NCBI GenBank assembly: GCA_024449915.1
Contig: JAMZAV010002019.1
Coordinates: 1-64,000, forward strand
Reading direction: 5' to 3'
DNA from: Sweltsa coloradensis
Taxonomy: Eukaryota > Arthropoda > Insecta > Plecoptera > Chloroperlidae
DNA length: 64,000 nucleotides
The notes under the pieces are model-generated. The model saw only the letters and a program-made list of their open reading frames with translations, was not told the origin of the DNA and made no database searches. A program made the translations under genes and the position numbers. Below, one piece after another: positions 35,347 to 47,433 of the stretch. Position 1 is the stretch's first letter, and every line of letters begins with the position of its first letter.

Positions 35347-36393
35347 TACACACGAACACCCCGTAATAGACATATACAGTTCTTTTCATAGAAATAAGTT
35401 GCATAAAACGAATCATTTACTGGAATTGGCGTTGAACCAAAGTGTAAATGGACATATCACGAAAGAAATGACCCGGCACCACATTTTGTACATGAGCCAC
35501 CTTGGTAGATGGTGAGAAAGATGATATAAATAAATTCTTATTTAGAGCCTGCCCACTCAGTCATGTAACTGATTTTCAATGGGGGACTTTAATTTAAAGG
35601 CCTTAATTGCGCGCACCTCTCCTCCCACTCATTGGCGCAAACCACAGCACACCTGATACCGCAAACAACACTTCCTTCAACAGACTTGATTGACTGGCAG
35701 CTTATTGACCCGGTGCCAATCACTTCAAAATAATTTATCGACTCCTTATCACTCAGCAATGATTCAACATTGACGGAAAATAGTACGGAATAAAGTTTCG
35801 CCAAATTGAATTTGAATGTAAGTTAATGAGACGTCGTTGGTACAAATCCGATTTAAAATCGTTCGTATATCGGTTATTGACGACAACGTAATACGTCTCT
35901 CGTTTAGCATACGCCACGCTCGAAAGCAAAATACATGTAAAATTGAGATACGTTGATGGTTTCAAATCATACACCAACTGATAGTCACACAGTAAGAATC
36001 TTACTCGTGCGCAAGTACATTTGTCACTTGCCAGATACACCGAAGTGACATTGCGTTGTTATTAGTTTAAAGAACAGAACCTAGTTCTTGCTATTGTGAT
36101 TGCGAGTTTTATAGTCAATAGTTTAGTGTTACCTTGTAACCGCATTAGCGCTTACTATTCGTAAAGGAACGTGAAATGTCGCTTTTAACTATAGCTATTT
36201 ATTTATTAATTTAGTGTAAATGTTAACTCTCGCAATATGTGACTTTTTAAATTGCTGAAACGCAAAGAGATCTCATACTGTGGTTAAAATGATTTAGATA
36301 TTATTTCGAGTGTGTTTAATTATTGTAGTAGAATAACAAGCACTAAAAATAACAACTGCAGTAAAACATACACCTCAAGTACACCTCATTGAA
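35347..36393. other. Mostly unassigned; short F4 fragment inside
   Basis: 35536-35597 repeats the F4 motif (GCCTGCCCACTCAG, GTAACTGATTTTCAATGGGG). The rest is AT-rich with short minus-strand ORFs (35589-35804, 35753-36040) of no recognisable family. Confidence 0.5.
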
Positions 36394-37910
36394 TTGGGGA
36401 GAGTGGAAATATTGCCCGGAATCACTTTGAAACGGATTTCTTTCTTATAATCTAAATTCCAACTTTTTTATCTACTAAATACATAAATTAAATTCGTATT
36501 AAGAGTCTACGTACTCAGTGTACTTAGTCACATAATAACTGATTTTCAGAGAACTTTAATTTTAAAGGGCAAAACCAACCACGTCAGCGCAACGTCATCA
36601 TGTCGCGAAATGGCCAACCAGAGATCGGTCATTTAAATCGAAACGCGACCAAAAAGTTGGGATACACGACCTGTTAGCGACGCCAGATTCACAAGGCTAA
36701 TACAAAAAAAGTTTGTATGTTTTGTCTGCTTCGTTGCTAGGACGGCTAAACGTCACCGTTTGCACTTATCCAAGACAAGAATTGATGAATTTAAGTTCAA
36801 ATTAGAAGTTAAATATCTCGTGCCTGAAGCGGAATTGACAGGATAACATGACTCTAACAAGCCACTCTAATACGTAGACGAAATTGACACTAAAAAGGCT
36901 ATTTCATAATTTATATTTTTTAGAACTGCTGTTACTTGTTTTATTTGCACTTACAAAGAAATCTATGTTGTACATAATAGCATGCGTTTAATTGTGTAAG
37001 TTGGGTAATTTTCAATATATTCTTTTTATGTTTAAAGCCACACATGAATCAATGGTTAGACAGATTAAAAATCATTTCATTAATTGTTAAAACTAAACAA
37101 AATTTAATGATAAAACAAACTCCAAGTCACACATTATGGGAGAGTGGAAATATTGCCCGGAATCACTTTGAAACGGATTTCTTTCTTATAATCTAAATTC
37201 CAACTTTTTCATCTACTAAATACATAAATTAAATTCGTACGTACTCAGTGCTCAGTCACATATTATAACTGATTTTCAGAGAACTTTAATTTTAAAGGGG
37301 GCAAAACCAACCACGTCAGCGCCAACGTCATCGAGTCGCGAACAATGGCCAACCAGAGATCGTTATTTAAAATCGGAAACACCGACCAAAATAGTTGGGT
37401 ACGATCCGCCTGTGAGCGACGCCAGATTCACAAGGCTAATACAAAAAAAGTTTGTATGTTTTGCTTCTCTAGACGGCTAAACTACCTTTGCATACCAGCC
37501 AGATGAATTGATAATTAAGTTCACATTATAAGTTAAATATCTCGTGCCTGAAGCGGAATTCACTATTGGACCATGGACTCTAACCACTATACTAACAAGC
37601 CACTCTATACGTAGACGAAATTGCACTAAAAACGGGTTTGATTTTTTAAAAAATTATTTTTTAGAACTTCTGGTTACCTTGTTTTATTTGCACTTTAACA
37701 AATAAATCTATGTTAGTACATAAATAGCATGCCGTTTCACATGTGTGTAACGTGGGTAATTTTCAATAATTCAATTCTATTTCAGTATGTTTTAAGCCAC
37801 ACATGAATCAGAATGTAGCCAGCATAAAACAATCCACTTCCCATTAATTTGTTCAAGGACTTAAAACAAATTTATACTGTGATAATTTAAAAACGTAAAT
37901 CCAATGTGTG
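36394..37910. repeat. Diverged direct duplication of about 740 bp containing F4 SINE sequence
   Basis: GGGAGAGTGGAAATATTGCC starts at about 36397 and recurs at 37139. The blocks TTTGAAACGGATTTCTTTC, CGTACTCAGT, TTTTCAGAGAACTTTAATTT, GACGCCAGATTCACAAGGC, CTCGTGCCTGAAGCGG and AAGCCACACATGAATCA follow in the same order in both copies. Copies differ by many 1-3 bp indels and short deletions. The shared middle (36488-36885 and 37223-37620) is a diverged F4 SINE. Confidence 0.8.
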
Positions 37911-38083
37911 TAAAGCAACTTATCAAAGGGTATTTATTTATATAGTTCGTGTTTACAAAGAACTTATAGCACCATTTTCGTTTACATTTTACAAGTGATA
38001 TGATTGTTTAAATATGTATATTAAACAATGAAGTACACAAAAAAAATTTAGAAAGGAAATAACATTTTTAAATTCTGTTTTGT

Positions 38084-38103
38084 AACCCGGCACCTCCACC
38101 AAA
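38084..38103 (-). repeat. Isolated end of the 71-bp satellite unit
   Basis: On the minus strand it reads TTTTTGGTGGAGGTGCCGGG, matching the last part of the 71-bp unit at 5121-6042. No full unit is attached. Confidence 0.55.
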
Positions 38104-39366
38104 AAATTGACTTTTGTTCGCATTCGCAATGCAATCTTACTCTATTTACACAGATACTCTCACTGTTCGTATATTTTATGTGTTATGTCCCAACACCATA
38201 CTACACCGACAAGAATAATATACCATCCCTATCCTAACTCGAGAAATCACACCCACATACCTACCATTCATTTTAACGGTTCAGCGTAACTCACGCGAAT
38301 CTTACATTACGCAACCAATAAGCGTGAGTAAAGTGTTGTTTACGATACATTGGTTGCAACATGTCTTCCAGAATAACTTATTACCATGGGGCAAATAACC
38401 GCGCGGGAACGCAATCTGTTCGGAGCCTATCCCACTACACGTGTGACTTGCTAAATATACTAATCGGTTGGTTTATTAAATAGTTATTTTTTATTACCCC
38501 CTATATTTGTCTAGTATTTCACGCCAAAAGTTTATTGTAGATGATAACTCAACCAATCACACTCACCGCACAAGACATACAACTAATGTTTTCATTCCCT
38601 CATTTTCACACTCATTATACAAAATTAGTCCATAGTATATGCACTATTCTCTACAAAAAACTCCCACAAGAAATAAAAACTCGAAATTATTTAGTTCCTA
38701 TATAGTGTTGTAAATAAATAAATTTAGATAGATTTATGTTCGTATTTTAAATGATTTTCTGAATCAAGAAATTTTATCGATACCCGTTTTGGATTATGCC
38801 TAGACCATTAATTAATATCGTGACCCACCTAACAGTTACACCACCATTGGAACGAAATTGCGAAATGCAAAAGCATTTAAAAAAAGTTATTTGGATAGCT
38901 GTCACTAAAAGTTTGTGAAAAAGTACATAGTCGATGATAATTTAAACATATGATTGAGTCATCGAACAAGGTAGACAGTGACTTCTAGATGAGTTTTCAG
39001 CATTTCAAGGCTTCTTCGAAGCATTTCCGGTTCAGATTAGCACTAAAGCAGCTTATAAACCCTCCATGGTGCGCGCTCAGCGCTTTAAATAGGTTAAGCG
39101 TCGCCAAGAACGTCAAATACCAGCTTAGCTTTGTTTTCAGTAGAGAGATAAATACTACCTACCCACAATGTAACATTTGCAAGGATTAAGTAAAAAAAAC
39201 TAAATCTCTATTAAATTATCAGGGTTGTGGTTTGATTACATTGAGTTATACCATGGTAGCGCGCTTGATCTATGCATAGGAGTAATAGCACATTACCAAA
39301 ACATATGTACACGACTATTAATTCTACGAGTTCAGGGGGTATATTTTCTATATGAATTAATTTGTC
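38104..39366. other. No gene recognised
   Basis: AT-rich; ORFs 38107-38289 and 38989-39189 (plus) lack recognisable features. Confidence 0.5.
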
Positions 39367-39592
39367 GATCGACAAGTTGTCGCATGAGTTAATATATTTA
39401 CATAGTTGTCACTGTCAATCGACAAGTTGTCGCATGAGTTAATATATTTACATAGTTGTCACTGTCAATCGACAAGTTGTCGCATGAGTTAATATATTTA
39501 CATAGTTGTCACTGTCAATCGACAAGTTGTCGCATGAGTTAATGTATTAACATAGTTGTCACTGTCAATCGACAAGTTGTCGCATGAGTTGT
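39367..39592 (+). repeat. 50-bp minisatellite, about 4.5 copies
   Basis: GACAAGTTGTCGCATGAGTT recurs at 39371, 39421, 39471, 39521 and 39571, exactly 50 bp apart. Units are identical except two changes in the fourth. Each carries CGACAA-G-TTGTCG, a perfect 6-bp hairpin around one base. The last partial unit is cut by the HINE start at 39593. Confidence 0.95.
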
Positions 39593-40392
39593 TGGATGAG
39601 CGTAGCGAGCGTAGCGAGCGAAGCGAAGATTCCATTTCACTACACTGGAGAAAAAAATCCGGAATGTTTTTTTTTTTTTTTTCTTTTTTTTTTTTTTCTT
39701 TCTTTTTTTTTTTTTTGTGTGTTTGTTAACACGATTCCGGCTAAACCGATACTCAGATTGCGATGAAATTTTATGGAGGCCTTCGAAATCTCTGAACTTA
39801 GAACTGCCACGTTTTTGAGCGCAATCGGGAAAATTTTTCTTATAAAAAACGCAATTTTACGATTTTTTTCGATTTTTAAAAAAATTCTTCGACTTATAAC
39901 ACTTACATGCTTTATCCGATTGTAATGATTTTTTAACAGAACCTGAATTTTATGAATTAAGATATTCGTGTGAAATTTGAGCTTAATCGAAACATTATTT
40001 CTCATGAAAATCGAAATTTTACGGTTTTTTCTTTTTTAAAACAATTCTTTGACATATAACACCTACATGCTTTATCCTATTGTAATGATTTTTTTTATAG
40101 AACCTTAATTTCATGAATTAATATACTCGTGTAAAATTTGAGCGCAATTGAATAATTATTTCTTATGAAAATTGCAATTTTACGATTTTTTTTTTTTTTA
40201 AAATTACGTAAAAATTACGATTTATTAAAAAAATTAAGTTAATTAATAATTTAATTTAATTTAATTTAAAAAAAATCTTCGAATAAGTAATGATTTTTTC
40301 ACAGAACAACAGAAAATCCGCGTAACTCAATGCAGCTCAATGCACCAATTACGCTCATCCAACAACGCGGCGGGACTTAAGCGTTTTCCTAG
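39593..40392 (+). mobile_element. HINE-like element, subfamily A, full length
   Basis: The 5' end is TGGATGAGCGTAGCGAGCG; near the 3' end are ATTACGCTCATCCAACAACG, the hairpin AACGC...GCGTT and the end CCTAG, with T on both flanks. The interior has an impure T-tract (39666-39716) and about three 162-bp monomers. It inserted directly after the minisatellite. Non-coding; the 121-codon minus ORF across it is Lys-rich translation of the T-tract. Confidence 0.85.
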
Positions 40393-41141
40393 TTATATTT
40401 ACAAAGTGGTCACACTGCTGATCGACACATCGTTTTATTTAAGTAATTTGGAGAAATATGGCGTTTACGTTTAAATGTTAAAGTTGATTGATGTTGTGTG
40501 TGTTTAAGTGTTAGGCTTAGGTTGGGCAAAGTTTTTCCTCACCAGTAATTAATCATCACCCTTTTAAAATAATCTCTGCTCTAAAACTCATTACCCTTTT
40601 CTAATGGGTGAGGCCTAGAAGTGCAGACTGTGCGTGTTCTATTTTACCAAGTCAAAGTTTTAATAGGAAATAGATTGTGTTATTAGCTTGTTTGTTTCAG
40701 AAAAATAACTTCATCAAATCCAACAATACCTTTGTATCGGGATAGCATAGTTATTGGTTACAATTTCATCTCGTGTTTTGCACTAAACTAAATGATAAAT
40801 GCATATGTTCGGAAATCCCATAAATATAGAGTATGTATTTTCCGGTTGTATAAGTTGCGAATGTTATTTGCGGTTTACCACCAAAAACAAATCGACACAG
40901 GACAATAACAGTATTTTACGTTCAAGCAATTTTACAGCAGTAATAACTAAACCCATACATTATTACACACGTCAGTTACATGGTATCATTTCACAGACGT
41001 AACTATGTAGGTGTATAAATATCTTTATAAAATTAAATTTGTTTACTTTCAGGTGAGTTGGTATTATGAAAACTGTTGTTAACAACATTCCAATCCTCAT
41101 ACAATAAAGTAAAACAGAACATTAAATATATAATAAATAAA
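40393..41141. other. No gene recognised
   Basis: AT-rich, without repeats or ORFs that I can assign. Confidence 0.5.
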
Positions 41142-41341
41142 TTGTATTTAGAGTCTACCCACTCAGTTATATAACTGATTTTCAGTAGGGGACTTTAAAT
41201 CAAAGCGACTAAGCCAACCCTGTAGGCCCCGACGCAATCGACGAGTGAGCGATAACCAACCAAAGATCGATATTTTTAATAGGAAATATAGCAATCAGTA
41301 TCGACATTGTTATTTACAGTTATACTACAAGACGTGATCAT
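41142..41341 (-). repeat. SINE family F4, partial (body and tail)
   Basis: It shares GAGTCTACCCACTCAG, TCAGTTATATAACTGA, AGTAGGGGACTTTAAATC, GCGACTAAGCCAACCC and GATAACCAACCAAAGATCG with the copy at 43356. The tRNA-like head is missing. Confidence 0.75.
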
Positions 41342-41384
41342 ACCACTAACATAATATTTCTCGATTTCGTTAGTCAGGAAACTC

Positions 41385-41575
41385 TCATGTAGGTAAAATT
41401 GATAATATTTAATACAATCCAGAAATTAGATGCAAATAAATTCCTTCACATATATGTAACGTACTAAAAATTCAGGTTTTCTCGGTGGTCTAGGATTAGC
41501 TCAGGCACCTACGTAGAATATGGGAGGTACGGGTTCAAACCCCAGTCGGGATGAGTATTTTTGTAAACGATATAT
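41385..41575 (+). mobile_element. tRNA-like inverted-repeat element, type 3 (single copy)
   Basis: The tRNA-like core at about 41478-41553 has D-stem GTCT/AGGC, T-arm CGGGTTCAAACCCC and a long acceptor that can pair through about 10 positions (9 paired) between TTTTCTCGGT and GTCGGGATGA. To its left is an ATACAATCCAGAAATTAG block like those beside the 46-kb copies, preceded by the tail-type word GATTTCGTTAGTCAGGA. It is a diverged subfamily of the 46-kb and 54-kb elements. Confidence 0.65.
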
Positions 41576-43355
41576 TTTAAAATAAATAACAAATGAGTTG
41601 ATTAGAGTGGTAAGAGGGGTGAATTTCTATGATAATGGGAAGAATAAGGATATGTACAAGTTACTACGAATAATAATGTTTGTTTATTAAACCACACATG
41701 CATCAAAGTTAGAATATTAATTAAAAACCATTCAATTCGTATATACATTATACACAGCTAAAAATCATAAATGTGTGTAGGCCTAGGTATGTTTGCAGTA
41801 TTTGTAAGCATGTTAAAGTCTGTAATTTTATGTGTCTGCGGAGCATAAACGTGCATAAACTTGGGGAGTTACCAAACTTTTAAAATTAGTTTTTAATGCA
41901 CTTTTAAATTTTTCATACTTCATCATCCTAATTGGTTTTGGTAAAACATTCGAGAGGGGCGTGTTAAAAGTTGGAGCGTTAGCATTATTAAGTGCGCACC
42001 TAATATACATATAACAACCATTTCATCGCATAGAGGTAGCCCAGACAAACTCTCTTTATGTTGACGTTGTTACTGAAAATCACGAAATATGTTAGAATAA
42101 TTTCAGGATACTACGTCGAATTTAGGAAATAAAATTCAGTACAATAATATAAACTTTATTTTCTTTAGGAAATAACTATCCTGGAAAACGAATAGGCCTA
42201 CATCTAATAACTCATTGCGCGACCTTGCTGTAAATTTAACAGTTCGCAAGACATAAATATATTGTGTCTTAATTTTCTGAAGAAATGCATAGCATGGTGC
42301 TAAATTAAAGGCGTATAATAAAATAATTTTATTGATTTCGCCAATAACTTTACCTTCGAAAACCTGGGATACCACAATGGGAACATCAACGCCAGTTACT
42401 ATTATAAGTCCATGATCAGACCAACACCTCATCTAGCTAAACTATTCGACGCCCAGGGAGGTTGTATTTCAGTTGTACTTGTAAAACTTGAATGGCTAAA
42501 AGGAAGGCCTCTCTTGTTGTGCAAACACACACACACAGAGAGAATAGAGCGTGCTTCTTGAGGTTCCTAACGTCAACATGAATACGTGATTCTTGAATCG
42601 TTTAATTTTATAGTGTACCTGAGTAAACATTTTTGATAGCATATAGTTTAGCTTTCGTCATTATCCTATTCTGTTATGACTTTATTATTAATTTATTTAA
42701 ATCCACCACCGCTAATGTATCCTGTCTCTAGCAAACACTAATGCATATCCCAATAAGTATACAACATTGCATTTGAAGTAATACAATAGAGGCACTCAGT
42801 GTTCATTAGACCTCCCTTGCACCGCCAACTGTGCCACTCTACCCCAGGGTGCCACTTATTACACAGACGAACGTGACAGGAGCCACGTGATAGCTTGCAA
42901 ATAACATCCGACGTCGGGTTGGTGGGCTTTCTTAGCAGAGCCCGTAGGCTTTCAGATGAATTATTAGCGTGCTTTAATCCGCCAATGAACGGAGTGCCCT
43001 TATCTAGCCAAACTGTGTACGGAGCACTATGCTAAACTGCGCGACTAGACGTTCCACAAATAGCGAGGTTTTGAAGTCATGTTTTCACACACTGAAAGAT
43101 CACAATCAAAGGTGTCTACCTTAGGGCTTCTACGAAACTATGTATTGTCACAATGAAGAATTGGAGAACCAAATAATTTCCAAGCATGTTAAAGGCCTTA
43201 CGTAAATAATGCCGTTAGATTGTTGTTCTCTTCACGAAGGTGAGTCAATGAAATAAGGTGCACACCGATCGTGTTTCATGTCTCGCTCAGTGTGCCGAGC
43301 GATGGTAAAATCCGAAAGTAGAAACAACACATTGGTGTAAAGCACTCCATAAAAA
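41576..43355. other. No gene recognised
   Basis: AT-rich to about 42780, then more GC-balanced to 43100 with no exon evidence. An ACAC microsatellite is near 42522-42536. Minus ORF 42136-42432 has no recognisable family. Confidence 0.5.
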
Positions 43356-43812
43356 AAAAAAAAAAAAATTGTATTAGTCTACCCACTCAGTTATATAACT
43401 GATTTTCAGTAGGGACTTTAAATCAAAGCGACTAAGCCAACCCTGTAGGCCCGACGCAATCGGCGAGTGAGCGATAACCAACCAAAGATCGTTATTTTTT
43501 AATAGGAAATATAGCAATCGGTGGTATGGACAGTGCGAACACCGCGAATCAACGCCAGAATCAACCAGGCCGTTTCAGCACAACTCAGAATATATCATGT
43601 GCTTCGTTGCTAGGACGGCTCAAAGTCACCGTTTACAAACTCCTAAGACAAGAACTGATGGACTTAAGTCCAAATCAGAAGTTAAAAACTCTGACTATGG
43701 CGGGAATCGAACCTGGACCTTCTGCATTGGAAGCAGATACGCTAACACAAGACCAACGAGCCACACTAACAAGACAACGAGCCACAACAAGACCAACGAG
43801 CCACACTCCATC
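43356..43812 (-). mobile_element. SINE family F4, longest copy, with tRNA-like head
   Basis: On minus, the head at about 43773-43695 has TTGGTCTTGTGTTAGCGTAT (A-box region), the stem-loop TCTGC-TTCCAAT-GCAGA and the B box AGGTTCGATTCCCGCC. A tRNA-Gly-like ancestor is possible, because loop and stem resemble the CTTCCAA loop of tRNA-Gly(TCC). The body follows, with AGGACGGCTCAAAGTCACCG on plus, then the F4 tail with the 16-bp palindrome and an A/T run at 43351-43368. GACCAACGAGCCACA repeats near the head (43770-43803). Confidence 0.75.
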
Positions 43813-45895
43813 TCAATGACATTGTATTTTATGACTCAATGATCAATACAACTGTAGCGTTCGACTAATTTATGTTTTGTGTTTTTGTGAATTAGCTATT
43901 TAATAAAAATATATAGGCACACCGTTACATCATATTAATTCGTTAGGTATTTTACCCTAAAATATAATGTTTATTTTTTACCAAAGTCACTGCTTTTCTC
44001 CGTACTCGGCGAATCTCCGACATGGGACGCCTCATCTTTATCCAGCCGCGCTAGACACTTTGACTGTGGGTTCGTACTCAAGAGAAAAGCAACGATTTTG
44101 TGAATTGAGTTTAAAGATACTCTCAATTAACATTTTACTAATTTTATAGACTCAATTGTTAATCTAAGGAAAATAACCGCAGGGTTGGTAAACAGTTAAT
44201 TACATATATGTTTCTTCTTTAAAAAATGTGTGTACAACTTGTATTTTAGTTCGCGTCAGTGTGGTGGTTTCACCTATTTTCAATCGTAGGAATCCTTGAT
44301 AAGGGCCTAGTTTGTAAAAAAATGTATTTTTTGTGCGCCTATCCACGGTAAGTACTCTCACGAAAACACTATCCTTAGAACTCATAAAAACGAGTATATG
44401 ACAGTTACTGAAGCCATTTTCATTAATTAATTACAGCGCTAAAGGATAGATACATGGCTCAGAAGATACATCTTCCCAAAAGGCGTGGATCTACGTGACT
44501 TGCAGACGTAAATGACCAGACACAACCAGGAATATGCCATGATTAAAAGCATGCAATGCTGATAAAATGAATTTAATTAAGCAAGCCACGTGTACGCTTC
44601 CGTATGACTCCTGCGGGACAGTTTCTACACCCCGTCCACTTGATCGTGAAGAAATTTCAAATTGTATTAGGAATTTACTTACTTTTTATGTTTAGGTATT
44701 TAAAACAATGTGAGTTTAGCAAATGACGTAACTTGAAATGCAAAGGGTATTTCGAGGCATCCCTTCAAGGGATTTTTTTCCCAAGGGCACTTCCTGACCT
44801 AAGGCCAATATGCATCTGATCTGACTGACATGTACGAGTACACATTTGATGTCAAGGAGGCGTAAAAATGTCTCCTCTCGAGAATATTTTTTATTGAGAA
44901 AAAATACGCAAAGGTATAAAATTGTTTTTATGATATCCAATTTTGTGCAATTGTCAAAATAAGTCAATGATTTTTTTAAAATGTATATCCTTGCAAGACA
45001 ACCACGATAATTTTCATAACAAAGGAAAAACAGGCTGCAGGAAATGCTCTCAAAATTGCTAAATATATGTACTACTTGGTTTCGAACATCTATTGCCTAC
45101 GTTCGAACGTCGAAATCAAGGTGCGAGTTATGCCGATCTGTGACGATGTAAAAATATTATAGCTTAATGATCAATATACCTACAAGTGCAAACGATTCGA
45201 CATCGCTTAACTTTTTGATGTCAATCAAAGATTCGATATCGATCAATGGTAAATAAGTTTTTGACTATAGACCTAGTGTCAAAGTATTTAAGTTATCATA
45301 TATTATCTTGACATGAATATATGGATGGATTGATTAGAATGGGGTGAAAGTACGGAAAAAGTTTAATTGGTTACTAAAGAACGATATTTATTCGGGAAAG
45401 CGGCCAAACATTATTCTCAAATAACTTGACAAATATTGAAAATAACGCTCAAACTTACGAGAATCAATCGATCGACAACGGCAAACAAATATTATATCTA
45501 CTATTTACGACTCTGATATCGATTAAACATATTATAGCTAGGTATTGATGTGAAATGACTTATTGTTTGACATCCTTATTTATTTGTAAGTTGTAACCAT
45601 CTGTTGTGATCATGCTTATTATATCTCAGTATGGAGACCATGAATGGATCAAACTATTTTGTATCGCCTACAAAACTGAAACCTATATATGGCCCCCAAA
45701 ATACTAACGTGTTACATCAACAGTCAAGTCAGTTCGCCCTCAAAATGGATAGAAATAAAGGATCAAATCCAGTAGGTAATTTAGCCTCCAAACGGGATTA
45801 GGTATGATTTTGAGCCTTGTCATATGACTTTGCAAACAACTAAAACAAAAGACGCTAACCATTATAGCTTAACGCATTGTTTTTGTTATTATTTA
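43813..45895. other. No gene recognised
   Basis: AT-rich; minus ORFs 44200-44385 and 44716-44967 and plus 43967-44149 have no recognisable domain. Confidence 0.5.
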
Positions 45896-46012
45896 ATACA
45901 ATCCAGAAATTAAAAAATCCATCCCGAGTCTCCCACTTTCCGGGTGGACGCCTTAGCCAACTAGACCACCGAGACGGTAACTATTTAACTTCTGTATTGT
46001 CGTTACATTATA
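45896..46012 (-). mobile_element. tRNA-like inverted-repeat element, type 2, T-arm deleted
   Basis: It is identical in layout to the copy at 46198-46275 but reads ATCCCGAGTCTCCC where that copy reads ATCCCGATCGGGGTTCGAAC. About 20 bp between two CCCGA words is missing, removing the B box and T-arm. The flanking inverted repeats (ATACAATCCAGAA and TTCTGTATTG) remain. Confidence 0.75.
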
Positions 46013-46120
46013 GAACTTGAATGGATGGAACAATAAAGCATCGAAAACTGTTGCTGTTGAATTGACCAAACAAACATATTTATAATGTTATTACCTTACG
46101 CAGGTATGAGCGAGGGTATA

Positions 46121-46497
46121 TTTCTCGATTTGGATACTCGGGAAACACTCCCGTAGGTGGAATTGTTATTATTTAATACAATCCAGAAATTAAAAAATCC
46201 ATCCCGATCGGGGTTCGAACCCGAGTCTCCCACTTTCCGGGTGGACGCCTTAGCCAACTAGACCACCGAGACGGTAACTATTTAACTTTTGTATTGTCAT
46301 TCAAGTTCTATAATGTAACGACAATACAGAAGTTAAATAGATACCGTCTCGGTGGTCTAGTTGGCTAAGGCGTCCACCCGGAAAGTGGGAGACTCGGGTT
46401 CGAACCCCGATCGGGATGGATTTTGTAATTTCTGGATTGTATTAAATAATAACAATTCCACCTACGGGAGTGTTTCCCGAGTATCCAAATGTAGAAA
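46121..46497. mobile_element. Head-to-head palindrome of two type 2 tRNA-like elements
   Basis: Arms 46121-46298 and 46320-46497 (178 bp each) are near-perfect reverse complements around a 21-bp spacer. Each arm contains one tRNA-like core (46198-46275 minus, 46343-46420 plus), the inverted repeat CAATACAGAA/TTCTGGATTG and the tail with CTACGGGAGTGTTTCCCGAG. The core has D-stem GTCT/AGGC, anticodon stem TCCAC/GTGGG and T-stem TCGGG/CCCGA, all complementary, and an acceptor pairing of 10 of 11 positions (first mismatched). TTTTG follows the core. Confidence 0.85.
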
Positions 46498-47433
46498 TTG
46501 TTTTTTTTTGTTGAGGAAAATGTATACACCTATCATTAAAGATTTGCAATTTGCAAATTTGCATTACTTTAGTTCCCTCTTATCCTACACATGAAACAAA
46601 ATAAGAGTCGGTATAATATTTTTTCGTTGTTGCAAACGTAATCGTTGCATTTCTTGACGACACGTCATCACTCACAAATAGGATAACAGAACGGAAAGTT
46701 TTCTTTTAATAAAACTAAATTCTAACGTTCGTAAAGGCTTCTCACAGATTTACGGAAGATGATGAAAGATCACATTGCTTTTAGAGAATTCTCGTAGACT
46801 TTAAAAGATTTATTTAACTTAAGTGGCCATTTTCATCTCCCAACTACCCAGATATAACGCGAACGATACGCTCCTCGTATAAAGTTCGGGACAAGAGCCA
46901 GAACGGCGCTTTTGTGTACAAAACATAGCCGATATTTTATTAAAACAGTTGTTATGCTAATATGCTTTGTACGATGAGTAAAAAGGAAGATAAATAAAAT
47001 GTCACGTATTATTTTACAGGCAAAACTTAAAAACTGTTTATTTACTGACGAGTATATTGCTATAGATTGGTGTTTATCTATGTATACTACTATGTACTAT
47101 TTTATATTCTTTGTTCCTTGTTTGATTTTAAATATTTAAATATTGAATTAATCGTGAAAGCTGCATGAATGCTTTGTCATGATAAATTTGCTCTTTTAAT
47201 TTAAGACATTATTTACATTGACCAGTTTAATTTAAGCTCACTATGACATGAATCAAATAGAATCAAGTAAATAACTAATATGCCTCGAGGTGATTTAGGT
47301 ATTTTGTGTTAATAAAAAGTCATTCGAACTTTATCTGATATATACGAGACAGAAAATTTAAAAATCGAAAGTAACAAGGATTTGGCTACAATCATGTACA
47401 ACATGTTTAGTTAAAGGGTCGAACAAAATTTAT
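46498..47433. other. No gene recognised
   Basis: AT-rich, no repeat or gene assigned. Confidence 0.5.

Noticed and set aside
39640..40005. 121-codon minus-strand ORF
   Set aside because: Lys-rich translation of the T-tract and monomers of a HINE.
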